From NCBI GenBank assembly GCA_002358555.1, contig DEPC01000155.1, positions 1 to 29,857 on the forward strand: a stretch of DNA of 29,857 bases. The letters are read 5' to 3'. Position 1 is the first letter of the stretch; the number at the start of each line of letters is the position of its first letter. The notes under the pieces are model-generated. The model saw nothing but the letters and a program-made list of their open reading frames with translations. It did no database searches and was not told the DNA's origin. Source of the stretch: Hungatella sp. UBA3402 (GTDB lineage: Bacteria > Bacillota > Clostridia > Lachnospirales > Lachnospiraceae). Below, one piece after another: positions 23,780 to 29,857 of this stretch. The translations under genes and the position numbers were made by a program.

Positions 23780-24772
23780 TTAATCTTCCACAGTCAGAAC
23801 ACGGAAACCAGTATCAGACCAGTTGTTTCCGATAAGATAGGAAGTATATTTGGTTCCAGCGGTAATATCTACCTGATAGGAAACTAGAGGTTCATTGTTG
23901 AAGCTATTGTTGGTAACAGTTCCAATAACAATCATAGGTAATTCCCGAACAATGGAGAATGTATTCGCATTGGTTATATAGAATTGATAAGAACCAGCCA
24001 TTGCCTGTTTATAGGCAGTTACTTCCTGGAAGTTTACATTGCGAAATACTGCATCATGGCTGTAGAGCATGACATCATAGCTGGAGCCGCTGTAAGACAT
24101 ATTGGCAACCCGATAGCAGCCAGTATTGTAGTTCATGGTGTTACATCCATTATTTGGCACTTGAACCATATTCAATCCGCCTGCTGCTGTGTCTACCAAA
24201 ACCATAGTGTACCTTTGGCCGCCTGAAAATGGAAATGTTTGCTGAAGAAGAACACTGCGCAGTCCAGATGCTCGCCTTACAGTAATGGTATGGAAGCCGT
24301 CGGAAAGTGGGTCATAGTTAGAGATAGTACCAAATCTAGCATTTGTTGCATAAGTTGTATTATCAATCGTAATATTTACTGGAAATGTGTTAGTAGATGC
24401 ATTTAAAAACCGCACCTGGGCATTATTTTGGGTAATCCCGCAGCTTGGGCAGGAGGGGAAGATGGGTAATGTTGTAATAGGAGGTGTCCAAGTATTGTTA
24501 TTGCCAGGATAAGCAGGGATGCCGCCTTCTGGAGCAATGGGAAGAGTGATACCATAGTCATTATTAGAACCATTGCCTGTGTTATTGCCAGGATAGGCAG
24601 GGATACCACCTTCTGGAGCAACAGGGAGAGTGATACCATAGTCATTATTAGAGCCATTACCTGTGTTATTGCCAGGATAAGCAGGTGTACCGCCTTCTGG
24701 GGCAACAGGAGTAGTAAGTCCGTAGTCTTCTGCATTTAGGTGGCCAGAGGTGTTGTTATTATTTTCAGCCAT
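23780..24772 (-). CDS. DUF4397 protein with three N-terminal 28-residue repeats
   Basis: 330 residues. The first 100 contain three nearly identical repeats (pattern DYGITLPVAPEGGIPAYPGN followed by NTGNGSNN; residues 16-43, 44-71, 72-99), rich in Gly, Pro and Asn. A Pro/Cys linker (LPIFPSCPSCGIT) leads to a DUF4397-like beta domain starting AQVRFLNASTNTFPVNITID and containing GFHTITVRRASG and GGQRYTMVLVD. A second similar beta region follows from about residue 220 (YRVANMSYSGSSYDVMLYSH). The protein starts MAENNNNTSG with no signal peptide or anchor, odd for a domain often found on secreted proteins; a spore or surface-layer location without classical secretion is possible but unproven. AGG lies nine bases before the ATG. 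Single gene, minus strand, with a palindrome upstream. Confidence 0.82.
   Translation of the reverse strand: MAENNNNTSGHLNAEDYGLTTPVAPEGGTPAYPGNNTGNGSNNDYGITLPVAPEGGIPAYPGNNTGNGSNNDYGITLPIAPEGGIPAYPGNNNTWTPPITTLPIFPSCPSCGITQNNAQVRFLNASTNTFPVNITIDNTTYATNARFGTISNYDPLSDGFHTITVRRASGLRSVLLQQTFPFSGGQRYTMVLVDTAAGGLNMVQVPNNGCNTMNYNTGCYRVANMSYSGSSYDVMLYSHDAVFRNVNFQEVTAYKQAMAGSYQFYITNANTFSIVRELPMIVIGTVTNNSFNNEPLVSYQVDITAGTKYTSYLIGNNWSDTGFRVLTVED
24476..24727 (-). repeat. Three tandem 84-bp repeats within the DUF4397 gene
   Basis: Units 24644-24727, 24560-24643 and 24476-24559 encode the 28-residue repeats; the middle unit is nearly identical to its neighbours and the last diverges at its end. Near-identity at DNA level suggests recent duplication and possible copy-number variation between strains. 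Confidence 0.8.
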
Positions 24773-24807
24773 AGAAAGAGCCTCATTGTTTTTTTACTTT
24801 AACTTAT

Positions 24808-24828
24808 GAACCAAAATGGTTTTGGTTC
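24808..24828. promoter_or_regulatory. Perfect palindrome upstream of the DUF4397 gene
   Basis: GAACCAAAA-TGG-TTTTGGTTC, 9-bp perfect arms, 36 bases before the start codon. It could be an operator or a 5' UTR hairpin. No T tract follows on the minus strand close enough to call it an attenuator. Confidence 0.5.
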
Positions 24829-24928
24829 CAGAAATAAAGGAAGGACGATGGCAATTTTTCGCAATCGTTTTGAGATTTAAGATGGTTACAAATTTCCCAA
24901 ATAATTTTCAAAATAAAGATATTTATAG

Positions 24929-24957
24929 TTGACAAAATGAAACAGGCATGATAATAT
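24929..24957 (+). promoter_or_regulatory. Promoter of tRNA-Thr
   Basis: TTGACA (24929-24934), a 17-base spacer and TAATAT (24952-24957), about 38 bases before the tRNA. Confidence 0.65.
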
Positions 24958-24995
24958 AACTAAGGCTCGTCAAGGAGCTAGCTTATAAGTAAGAA

Positions 24996-25068
24996 GCTGA
25001 TGTGGCACAGGTGGTAGCGCACCTCATTGGTAGTGAGGAGGTCACGGGTCCGAGTCCCGTCATCAGCT
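24996..25068 (+). tRNA. tRNA-Thr (anticodon GGT)
   Basis: Cloverleaf of 73 bases: acceptor GCTGATG/CATCAGC, D arm GCAC-AGGTGGTA-GCGC with one mismatch, anticodon stem CCTCA/TGAGG around TTGGTAG (anticodon GGT), T arm ACGGG-TCCGAGT-CCCGT, discriminator T. CCA is not encoded. It reads ACC/ACU threonine codons. The loop reads TCCGAGT where TTCGAAT/TTCGANT is usual, a minor departure. Confidence 0.92.
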
Positions 25069-25072
25069 TTTA

Positions 25073-25098
25073 AAAACCCGTGAGTTTAGCGGGTTTTT
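25073..25098 (+). terminator. Terminator of tRNA-Thr
   Basis: AAAACCCG (25073-25080) pairs with CGGGTTTT (25090-25097), nine-base loop, followed by TT; six T in total run from 25094. Confidence 0.9.
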
Positions 25099-25129
25099 TG
25101 TATTTTTGGAAATTAAAAGGTAATCAATT

Positions 25130-25179
25130 CCCTAGAATGAATGATTCATGACTCAGAATCAGAGTTTTAGGGATTTTTT
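25130..25179 (+). terminator. Second terminator hairpin between tRNA-Thr and glnS
   Basis: Arms from 25130 (CCCTAGAATG...TGATTC) and up to 25172 (GAATCA...TTTTAGGG) form an outer stem of about 8 bp and an inner stem of 6 bp, then ATTTTTTA. It is a second stop after the tRNA terminator. It may instead belong to a leader of glnS, but the glnS promoter-like sequence lies downstream of it. Confidence 0.65.
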
Positions 25180-25255
25180 ATTGTTAATTTTAGATAATAA
25201 AGATTCATAAGAAAGATTATTTTCTGCTATTCCTCTTTCCTAACCCAACGGAATA

Positions 25256-25264
25256 TGGTATGAT
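25256..25264 (+). promoter_or_regulatory. Possible extended -10 promoter of glnS
   Basis: TGGTATGAT (hexamer at 25259-25264) lies about 40 bases before glnS; no good -35 is seen at the usual distance. Confidence 0.4.
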
Positions 25265-25302
25265 ATCCTAATATTGGGAATACTACAAACGGAGGAATAT
25301 TT

Positions 25303-26976
25303 ATGGAAGAGAACAAAGAAGCTTTAGAGGTTTCCAGGAATTTTATAGAACAGGAGATAGATAAGGATTTAGCAGAGGGTGTCTATAACCATGTACAGAC
25401 TCGTTTTCCGCCAGAGCCAAATGGATATCTTCATATTGGTCATGCCAAATCCATTTTGCTCAATTATGGATTGGCACAAAAATATAACGGAAAATTTAAT
25501 ATGCGATTTGATGATACAAATCCCACCAAAGAAAAGGAAGAATTTGTTCAGTCTATTATTGAGGACGTAAAGTGGTTAGGGGCAGATTTTGAAGACCGTC
25601 TGTTTTTTGCTTCTAATTATTTTCAGCAGATGTATGAATGTGCAGTGCTGCTCATTAAGAAGGGAAAGGCATTTGTCTGTGATTTAAGTGCAGAGCAAAT
25701 CCGAGAGTATCGTGGAGATTTTAAGGTCCCTGGAAAGGAAAGTCCATACAGGAATCGGACAGTGGAGGAAAATCTACAACTGTTTGAGGAGATGAAGGAA
25801 GGCAAATATCAGGATGGAGAGAAAGTGCTCAGAGGTAAGATTGATATGGCTTCTCCTAATATCAATATGAGAGACCCAGTTATTTATCGGGTAGCCCATA
25901 TGAGCCATCATAATACAAAAGATGACTGGTGTATTTATCCTATGTATGATTTTGCCCACCCCATTGAAGATGCCATTGAGCATATTACCCATTCTATCTG
26001 TACATTGGAGTTCGAGGACCACAGACCGCTGTATGATTGGGTAGTAAAAGAATGTGAGTTTGAGAATCCACCAAGACAGATTGAGTTTGCTAAGTTGTAT
26101 TTGACCAATGTGGTTACAGGAAAACGGTATATTAAAAAGCTAGTAGAAGATGGGATTGTGGACGGTTGGGACGACCCTCGTTTGGTATCTATTGCAGCTT
26201 TGAGAAGGCGTGGGTATACACCAGAGGCAATCAGAAAATTTGTAGAGTTAGTGGGAGTAGCAAAGGCCAACAGCTCTGTAGATTATGCTATGTTAGAGTA
26301 CTGTATCAGAGAAGATTTGAAGTTGAAAAAGCCTAGAATGATGGCTATATTAGACCCAATAAAGCTGGTAATTGACAATTATCCAGAGGGAAAGATAGAG
26401 GAATTGCCCATTCCCAATAATCTGGAAAATGAGGAGCTGGGAGAACGGTTGGTTCCTTTTGGCAGAGAGCTTTATATTGAGAGAGAAGATTTTATGGAGG
26501 AACCTCCAAAGAAATATTTCCGCTTATTCCCAGGCAATGAGGTGCGGCTTATGGGGGCTTATTTTGTGACCTGTACAGGTTGTGAAAAGGATGAAAACGG
26601 AAATGTCACTGTGGTACATGCCACCTATGACCCAGAGACAAAGAGTGGTTCTGGTTTTACAGGCAGAAAGGTGAAAGGCACCATTCATTGGGTTGCCAAA
26701 GAGAGGGCTCATCAAGTAGAATGTCGGCTCTATGAGAATATTGTAGATGAGGAGAAAGGAAAGTTAAATGAAGATGGTTCTCTGAATCTAAATCCAAACT
26801 CTTTAACTGTGGTAACAGAATGTTTTGTGGAACCAGCTTTGAAAGATGTAAAAGCTTATGACAGTTTTCAGTTTATGAGAAATGGGTATTTTTGTGTAGA
26901 TTCTAAGGACAGCAGACCGGAGCATCTAGTATTTAATCGAATTGTATCTTTAAAGAGTTCTTTTAAATTGAAATAA
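25303..26976 (+). CDS. glnS: Glutaminyl-tRNA synthetase
   Basis: Class I synthetase of 557 residues that charges tRNA-Gln directly. Markers: TRFPPEPNGYLHIGHAKS with the HIGH motif, NMRFDDTNPTKEKEEF, then YPMYDFAHPIEDAIEHITHS, the divergent KMSKS-like loop around VVTGKRYIKKLV, and DGWDDPRLVSIAALRRRGYTP, which closely follows E. coli GlnRS. The C-terminal anticodon-binding beta-barrels cover the last 200 residues. Many Firmicutes lack GlnRS and use GatCAB, so its presence supports a clostridial lineage that acquired it. GGAGGAA lies a few bases before the ATG. The gene has its own promoter region and is followed after 67 bases by a MocR-type regulator. Confidence 0.97.
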   Translation: MEENKEALEVSRNFIEQEIDKDLAEGVYNHVQTRFPPEPNGYLHIGHAKSILLNYGLAQKYNGKFNMRFDDTNPTKEKEEFVQSIIEDVKWLGADFEDRLFFASNYFQQMYECAVLLIKKGKAFVCDLSAEQIREYRGDFKVPGKESPYRNRTVEENLQLFEEMKEGKYQDGEKVLRGKIDMASPNINMRDPVIYRVAHMSHHNTKDDWCIYPMYDFAHPIEDAIEHITHSICTLEFEDHRPLYDWVVKECEFENPPRQIEFAKLYLTNVVTGKRYIKKLVEDGIVDGWDDPRLVSIAALRRRGYTPEAIRKFVELVGVAKANSSVDYAMLEYCIREDLKLKKPRMMAILDPIKLVIDNYPEGKIEELPIPNNLENEELGERLVPFGRELYIEREDFMEEPPKKYFRLFPGNEVRLMGAYFVTCTGCEKDENGNVTVVHATYDPETKSGSGFTGRKVKGTIHWVAKERAHQVECRLYENIVDEEKGKLNEDGSLNLNPNSLTVVTECFVEPALKDVKAYDSFQFMRNGYFCVDSKDSRPEHLVFNRIVSLKSSFKLK

Positions 26977-27043
26977 TGAGCAATCTCGTCAGCATTAGAC
27001 AGGCAGTTTACAAGGACAGCTTTCGTAGGACAGAGGAAAATCC

Positions 27044-28441
27044 ATGGAAATAATGATTCCACTCAGGCAAGGACCTCAATCCATGTATGAGCAGATTTAT
27101 CAATATATGAAGACAGAGATTCGCAAGGGAAATCTGCGCGAGGGAGTAAGACTGCCTTCTACCAGAGTGCTAGCAGAAAATTTAAAGGTTAGCCGTTCTA
27201 CAACTCAGATGGCTTATGACCAACTAGTGGCAGAAGGGTATATTGAGGCGCTTCCTCACAAGGGATATTTTGTACTACGAATGGAAGAGCTTGTAGAGGT
27301 AGAGCCAGAAATTGGAGGCACGTTTATTGAGGAGAAAGAGGAGGACAACAATCAGGCGGAGATAGACTTTTCTCCTAGAGGGATTGACTTGACTCATTTT
27401 CCTTATAATATATGGCGCAAGGTCACACGCAATACTTTGGCAGAAGACAAAAAGGAGATGTTTCTTACTGGTTCTCCTCAAGGAGAGTCAGCTTTGAGAG
27501 AGGCGATAAGAGGATATCTTCATTCAGCCAGAGGAGTCAACTGTCAGGCAGACCAAATCATTGTGGGGGCTGGAAGTGAATATCTGCTGATGCTTTTGTA
27601 TCAGATTTTAGGGCCAGGACGGGTAGTAGCTATGGAGAACCCCACATACAAACAGGCATATCGAGTATTTGAGAGTTTAGGATATGAAATGGCTCCTGTA
27701 GAGATGGATTCCTGTGGTATGGAGATAACATTTTTAGAGAAGACTAAGGCAGATATCGCTTATGTAATGCCCTCTCACCAATATCCTACAGGCATTGTGA
27801 TGCCTGTGCTTAGGCGACAAGAGCTTCTTCAATGGGCTGGACGAAAAAAGGACAGGTTTCTTATAGAAGATGATTATGACAGTGAATTTCGCTATAAGGG
27901 AAGACCTATTCCAGCATTGCAGGGATTGGACAAAATAGGAAAAGTTATTTATATGGGAACCTTTTCTAAATCCATTGCACCAGCTATCCGAATAGGGTAT
28001 CTGGTGCTTCCTCAATCTCTCCTTGCCATTTATCAGAGAAGGCTCAAATTTTATGCCTCAACGGTATCTCGGATTGACCAAAATATTATTTACCAGTTTT
28101 TAATAGATGGCCATTATGAACGCCATTTGAACCGTATGCGAGCAATTTATAAAGGAAAACATGATGTGCTTTTGAGTCAGCTCAAGAGATTAGAACCGGA
28201 TTTCCAGATTCAAGGGGAATATGCAGGACTTCATATACTTCTTACAAGCAGACACAATAGACTAGAAAAGTGGTTGGTGGAACAAGCAGAAAAAATGGGA
28301 GTAAAGGTATATGGGCTGTCTTCCTATTATATTCATCAACATCATAATAATAGACCTTCTACTGTGATTTTAGGTTATGCCAATCTAAGTGAGGAGCAGA
28401 TAAAAAGAGGAGTTGAACTTCTTTGTAAGGCATGGGAATAA
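27044..28441 (+). CDS. MocR/PdxR-type regulator (GntR HTH plus aminotransferase domain)
   Basis: 465 residues. An N-terminal winged-helix GntR domain (MYEQIYQYMKTEIRKGNLREG, LPSTRVLAENLKVSRSTTQMAYDQL, GYIEALPHKGYFV) is joined by a linker to a class I aminotransferase fold. The latter shows the PLP-binding features IIVGAGSEYLLMLLYQIL, ENPTYKQAYRVF, IEDDYDSEFRYKG and the lysine in MGTFSKSIAPAIRIGYL. MocR proteins use the fold to sense PLP or amino compounds, controlling genes such as pdxST (PdxR) or GABA genes (GabR). No vitamin B6 or amino-acid gene lies next to it, so the target is unknown. ATG at 27044 follows GAGGAAAA; a second ATG three codons on is possible. Confidence 0.93.
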   Translation: MEIMIPLRQGPQSMYEQIYQYMKTEIRKGNLREGVRLPSTRVLAENLKVSRSTTQMAYDQLVAEGYIEALPHKGYFVLRMEELVEVEPEIGGTFIEEKEEDNNQAEIDFSPRGIDLTHFPYNIWRKVTRNTLAEDKKEMFLTGSPQGESALREAIRGYLHSARGVNCQADQIIVGAGSEYLLMLLYQILGPGRVVAMENPTYKQAYRVFESLGYEMAPVEMDSCGMEITFLEKTKADIAYVMPSHQYPTGIVMPVLRRQELLQWAGRKKDRFLIEDDYDSEFRYKGRPIPALQGLDKIGKVIYMGTFSKSIAPAIRIGYLVLPQSLLAIYQRRLKFYASTVSRIDQNIIYQFLIDGHYERHLNRMRAIYKGKHDVLLSQLKRLEPDFQIQGEYAGLHILLTSRHNRLEKWLVEQAEKMGVKVYGLSSYYIHQHHNNRPSTVILGYANLSEEQIKRGVELLCKAWE

Positions 28442-28499
28442 TATTCGGTTGGGCGGATAAAGATTTTGAGCAAATACCACAACAGAGGGATGGGAAAGA

Positions 28500-29489
28500 A
28501 TGAAATTGGGAAAGAAAAAGGTAGGTATTGCTGGGGGTGTGTTATGTTTGGTGCTGGGAGTAGGAACTGCCTGCAATAGAGGGAGTATACCATGGAATGA
28601 CAGCGATAACATGATAGAACAACAGGCAGAAAATGAAGAGATTTACGGACAAGCAGAGTATATAGGACTGGGGAATAAAATAGGAAAAGCAGGAGCCAGA
28701 AATGTGGCGGAGAATATAGGGCTGGAAAATAGGGTAGAAAAAGTAGAAGGTAATGACAAGCGGAAAGAACTAGAGCAGACCAATGGGGAAAAAGATGATA
28801 TAAGGGGAATGCTTAGAGGAAAAAGGAAGTCTAAAATTCAGTTGACTGACGAGGAACGTGAACTTTTGACTATCCTAGAGCAAGCTCTTATGGAGGCAGA
28901 TTATGAAAGAGCTGCACAGTACATGCTGGAGAAAGAGGATTGTCTCTGGAATTTGTATTATGAAAAGATGAATGAAAATAGGTATTTGTATCAGGAAGAA
29001 AAGATGCTGGAGTATTTAAGCGGAACTGGTCTGGTCGTGAAAAAGGCAAATGTTATCTATTATGGAGAATTGTCGGAGGGAGTGCCGAATGGAATAGGGA
29101 CAGCTCTGCAGGTAGTGCATATGGACAGCCCTAGATTTGATTATTCCACAGGGATATGGAAAGATGGAAAGATGGATGGGGATGGAATTGTAGGGTATTA
29201 CTATTATGAAGGAGCTAAACAGGAAAATGGTTCCGTCAGGAGAAGTGGCAGATTTGAGAATGACTTGATGGAAGGAGAGGTCATTTATCGCACAGTAAAC
29301 ACCCAAGGAGAGGCTATAGAATGGGCTATTGATGTTGAAAAAGGAAAGATTGTCATAGATGAGAATTGGATTTATGATGAAGAAAAGAAGGCATATCAGC
29401 TTCCTTCTCAACAGGACCAAGAACATGCCTATGTGATTGGAGAATCAGGGATTGACAAGATATGGTTTCAAAATTTAATTCCTTGGTGA
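28500..29489 (+). CDS. MORN-repeat lipoprotein
   Basis: 329 residues. The N terminus KKKVGIAGGVLCLVLGVGTA followed by C is a lipoprotein signal with lipobox GTAC, so the mature protein should be lipid-anchored outside the cell. Residues 30-115 are charged and low in complexity (several Gly-Leu/Asn-Lys runs). A helical segment, LTDEERELLTILEQALMEADY, follows. The C-terminal part has MORN-like repeats: YYGELSEGVPNGIGTAL, then STGIWKDGKMDGDGIVGYYYYEG and RSGRFENDLMEGEVIYR. MORN repeats form beta-hairpin ladders involved in membrane or protein contacts; bacterial roles are mostly unknown. A GGGATGGGAAAG site precedes the ATG. It lies 58 bases after the MocR-type gene on the same strand and may be co-transcribed with it. 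Confidence 0.82.
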   Translation: MKLGKKKVGIAGGVLCLVLGVGTACNRGSIPWNDSDNMIEQQAENEEIYGQAEYIGLGNKIGKAGARNVAENIGLENRVEKVEGNDKRKELEQTNGEKDDIRGMLRGKRKSKIQLTDEERELLTILEQALMEADYERAAQYMLEKEDCLWNLYYEKMNENRYLYQEEKMLEYLSGTGLVVKKANVIYYGELSEGVPNGIGTALQVVHMDSPRFDYSTGIWKDGKMDGDGIVGYYYYEGAKQENGSVRRSGRFENDLMEGEVIYRTVNTQGEAIEWAIDVEKGKIVIDENWIYDEEKKAYQLPSQQDQEHAYVIGESGIDKIWFQNLIPW

Positions 29490-29545
29490 TATCTCTGTAG
29501 CACGAGAATTTTTATTCTATGCTATTCAAATTGAAAAAAATTGTG

Positions 29546-29551
29546 TATAAT
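29546..29551 (+). promoter_or_regulatory. Possible -10 element before the broken small gene
   Basis: TATAAT at 29546-29551, preceded directly by TG, 46 bases before the ATG. Only a weak -35 (ATTCAA, 17 bases upstream) can be proposed. Confidence 0.4.
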
Positions 29552-29597
29552 TAGGACAAATAATTGCTGATATAATCTTGGATGGAGGTTTTATATT

Positions 29598-29855
29598 ATG
29601 ATGTATCCTTATGCAACATTAAGTGACACAACAGAAGTAGTTCATTCTGAAATAAAATCTGATGGTAGGGTTAAGATATATATATAGAAAGCGGTGTATA
29701 ATGGTTTTCATAATGCTACTTGCTATTTGCCTGATTATACTTGGGAAAATATAGTAGGATTTTCTGATGAAGAAATGGCTTATTATAAAGAATTCGTAGA
29801 AAACAATGCTCATTTGATTATGGAATTTGCAATAATAACTCACAGATATCATTAA
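29598..29855 (+). pseudogene. Small conserved gene interrupted by an in-frame TAG
   Basis: ATG at 29598 follows GGAGG at an ideal distance and the frame encodes MMYPYATLSDTTEVVHSEIK before a TAG at 29685-29687 (codon 30). The same frame then continues without interruption for 55 more codons (KAVYNGFHNATCYLPDYTWE, then NIVGFSDEEMAYYKEF...NAHLIMEFA) to TAA at 29853. The two parts together resemble a small clostridial protein of about 85-90 residues of unknown function, which I know only as a conserved hypothetical. A single base change (GAG to TAG, for example) would explain the stop. The last residues (IITHRYH) do not fit the rest, so a second lesion near the end is likely. Confidence 0.6.
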
Positions 29856-29857
29856 AA

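Noticed and set aside
24476..24727. CRISPR-like direct repeats
   Set aside because: The 84-bp units are contiguous, in frame and encode protein repeats; there are no spacers.
25100..25302. T-box leader for glnS
   Set aside because: The hairpin before glnS is short, has no T-box consensus and lies upstream of the likely promoter.

Overview
This window looks like a low-GC chromosome segment from an anaerobic gut Firmicute of the Lachnospiraceae type. The clues are strong GGAGG ribosome-binding sites, consensus sigma-A promoters, a MEP-pathway ispF next to cysS, mrnC and rlmB, a bacterial-type GlnRS, L-lactate dehydrogenase, Rpn/PD-(D/E)XK remnants and several MATE pumps. The genus cannot be fixed from the sequence alone. 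No rRNA, CRISPR array, phage module or intact insertion sequence is visible.

Layout. Positions 1-4.0 kb hold a galactose/galactoside block: galactokinase, an AraC regulator, and a divergently read sugar-binding lipoprotein with no permease genes beside it. The matching GH2 beta-galactosidase lies at 8.4-11.6 kb. A shared half-site (ACATAAG / CTTATGT) sits in front of the binding protein, in front of lacZ and, with one mismatch, just after the araC promoter, so one regulator may serve all three. Between them on the minus strand are a Methyltransf_32-type methyltransferase and a MATE pump. The pump has a consensus promoter and an attenuator-type leader that may be a guanidine-IV (mepA-type) riboswitch. 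Upstream of it lies a decayed flagellin gene carrying a glycine-rich repeat domain.

From 11.6 to 16.1 kb is an accessory-looking stretch: a long dyad, a structured repeat element, tRNA-Ala(GGC), a truncated Rpn nuclease/transposase, an unrecognised beta-rich protein bracketed by 25-bp inverted repeats, a ferredoxin-type aldo/keto reductase and a second MATE pump. From 16.4 to 20.6 kb is a compact housekeeping run: a lipid kinase (YegS/DgkB type), ispF, cysS, mrnC and rlmB, with the last four overlapping end to start. After that come a multi-hairpin intergenic element, a small lipoprotein, L-lactate dehydrogenase, a second copy of the structured repeat element, a lone SMI1/KNR4 protein and a DUF4397 protein with three 28-residue repeats. 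The right end carries tRNA-Thr(GGT), glnS, a MocR/PdxR-type regulator, a MORN-repeat lipoprotein and a small gene broken by an in-frame TAG.

Most of the window is ordinary chromosome. The parts most worth following are the inverted-repeat-flanked segment at 12785-13574, the two related structured elements at about 11785 and 22190, the hairpin cluster at 20650-20794, the flagellin remnant, the MATE leader and the inferred AraC regulon.
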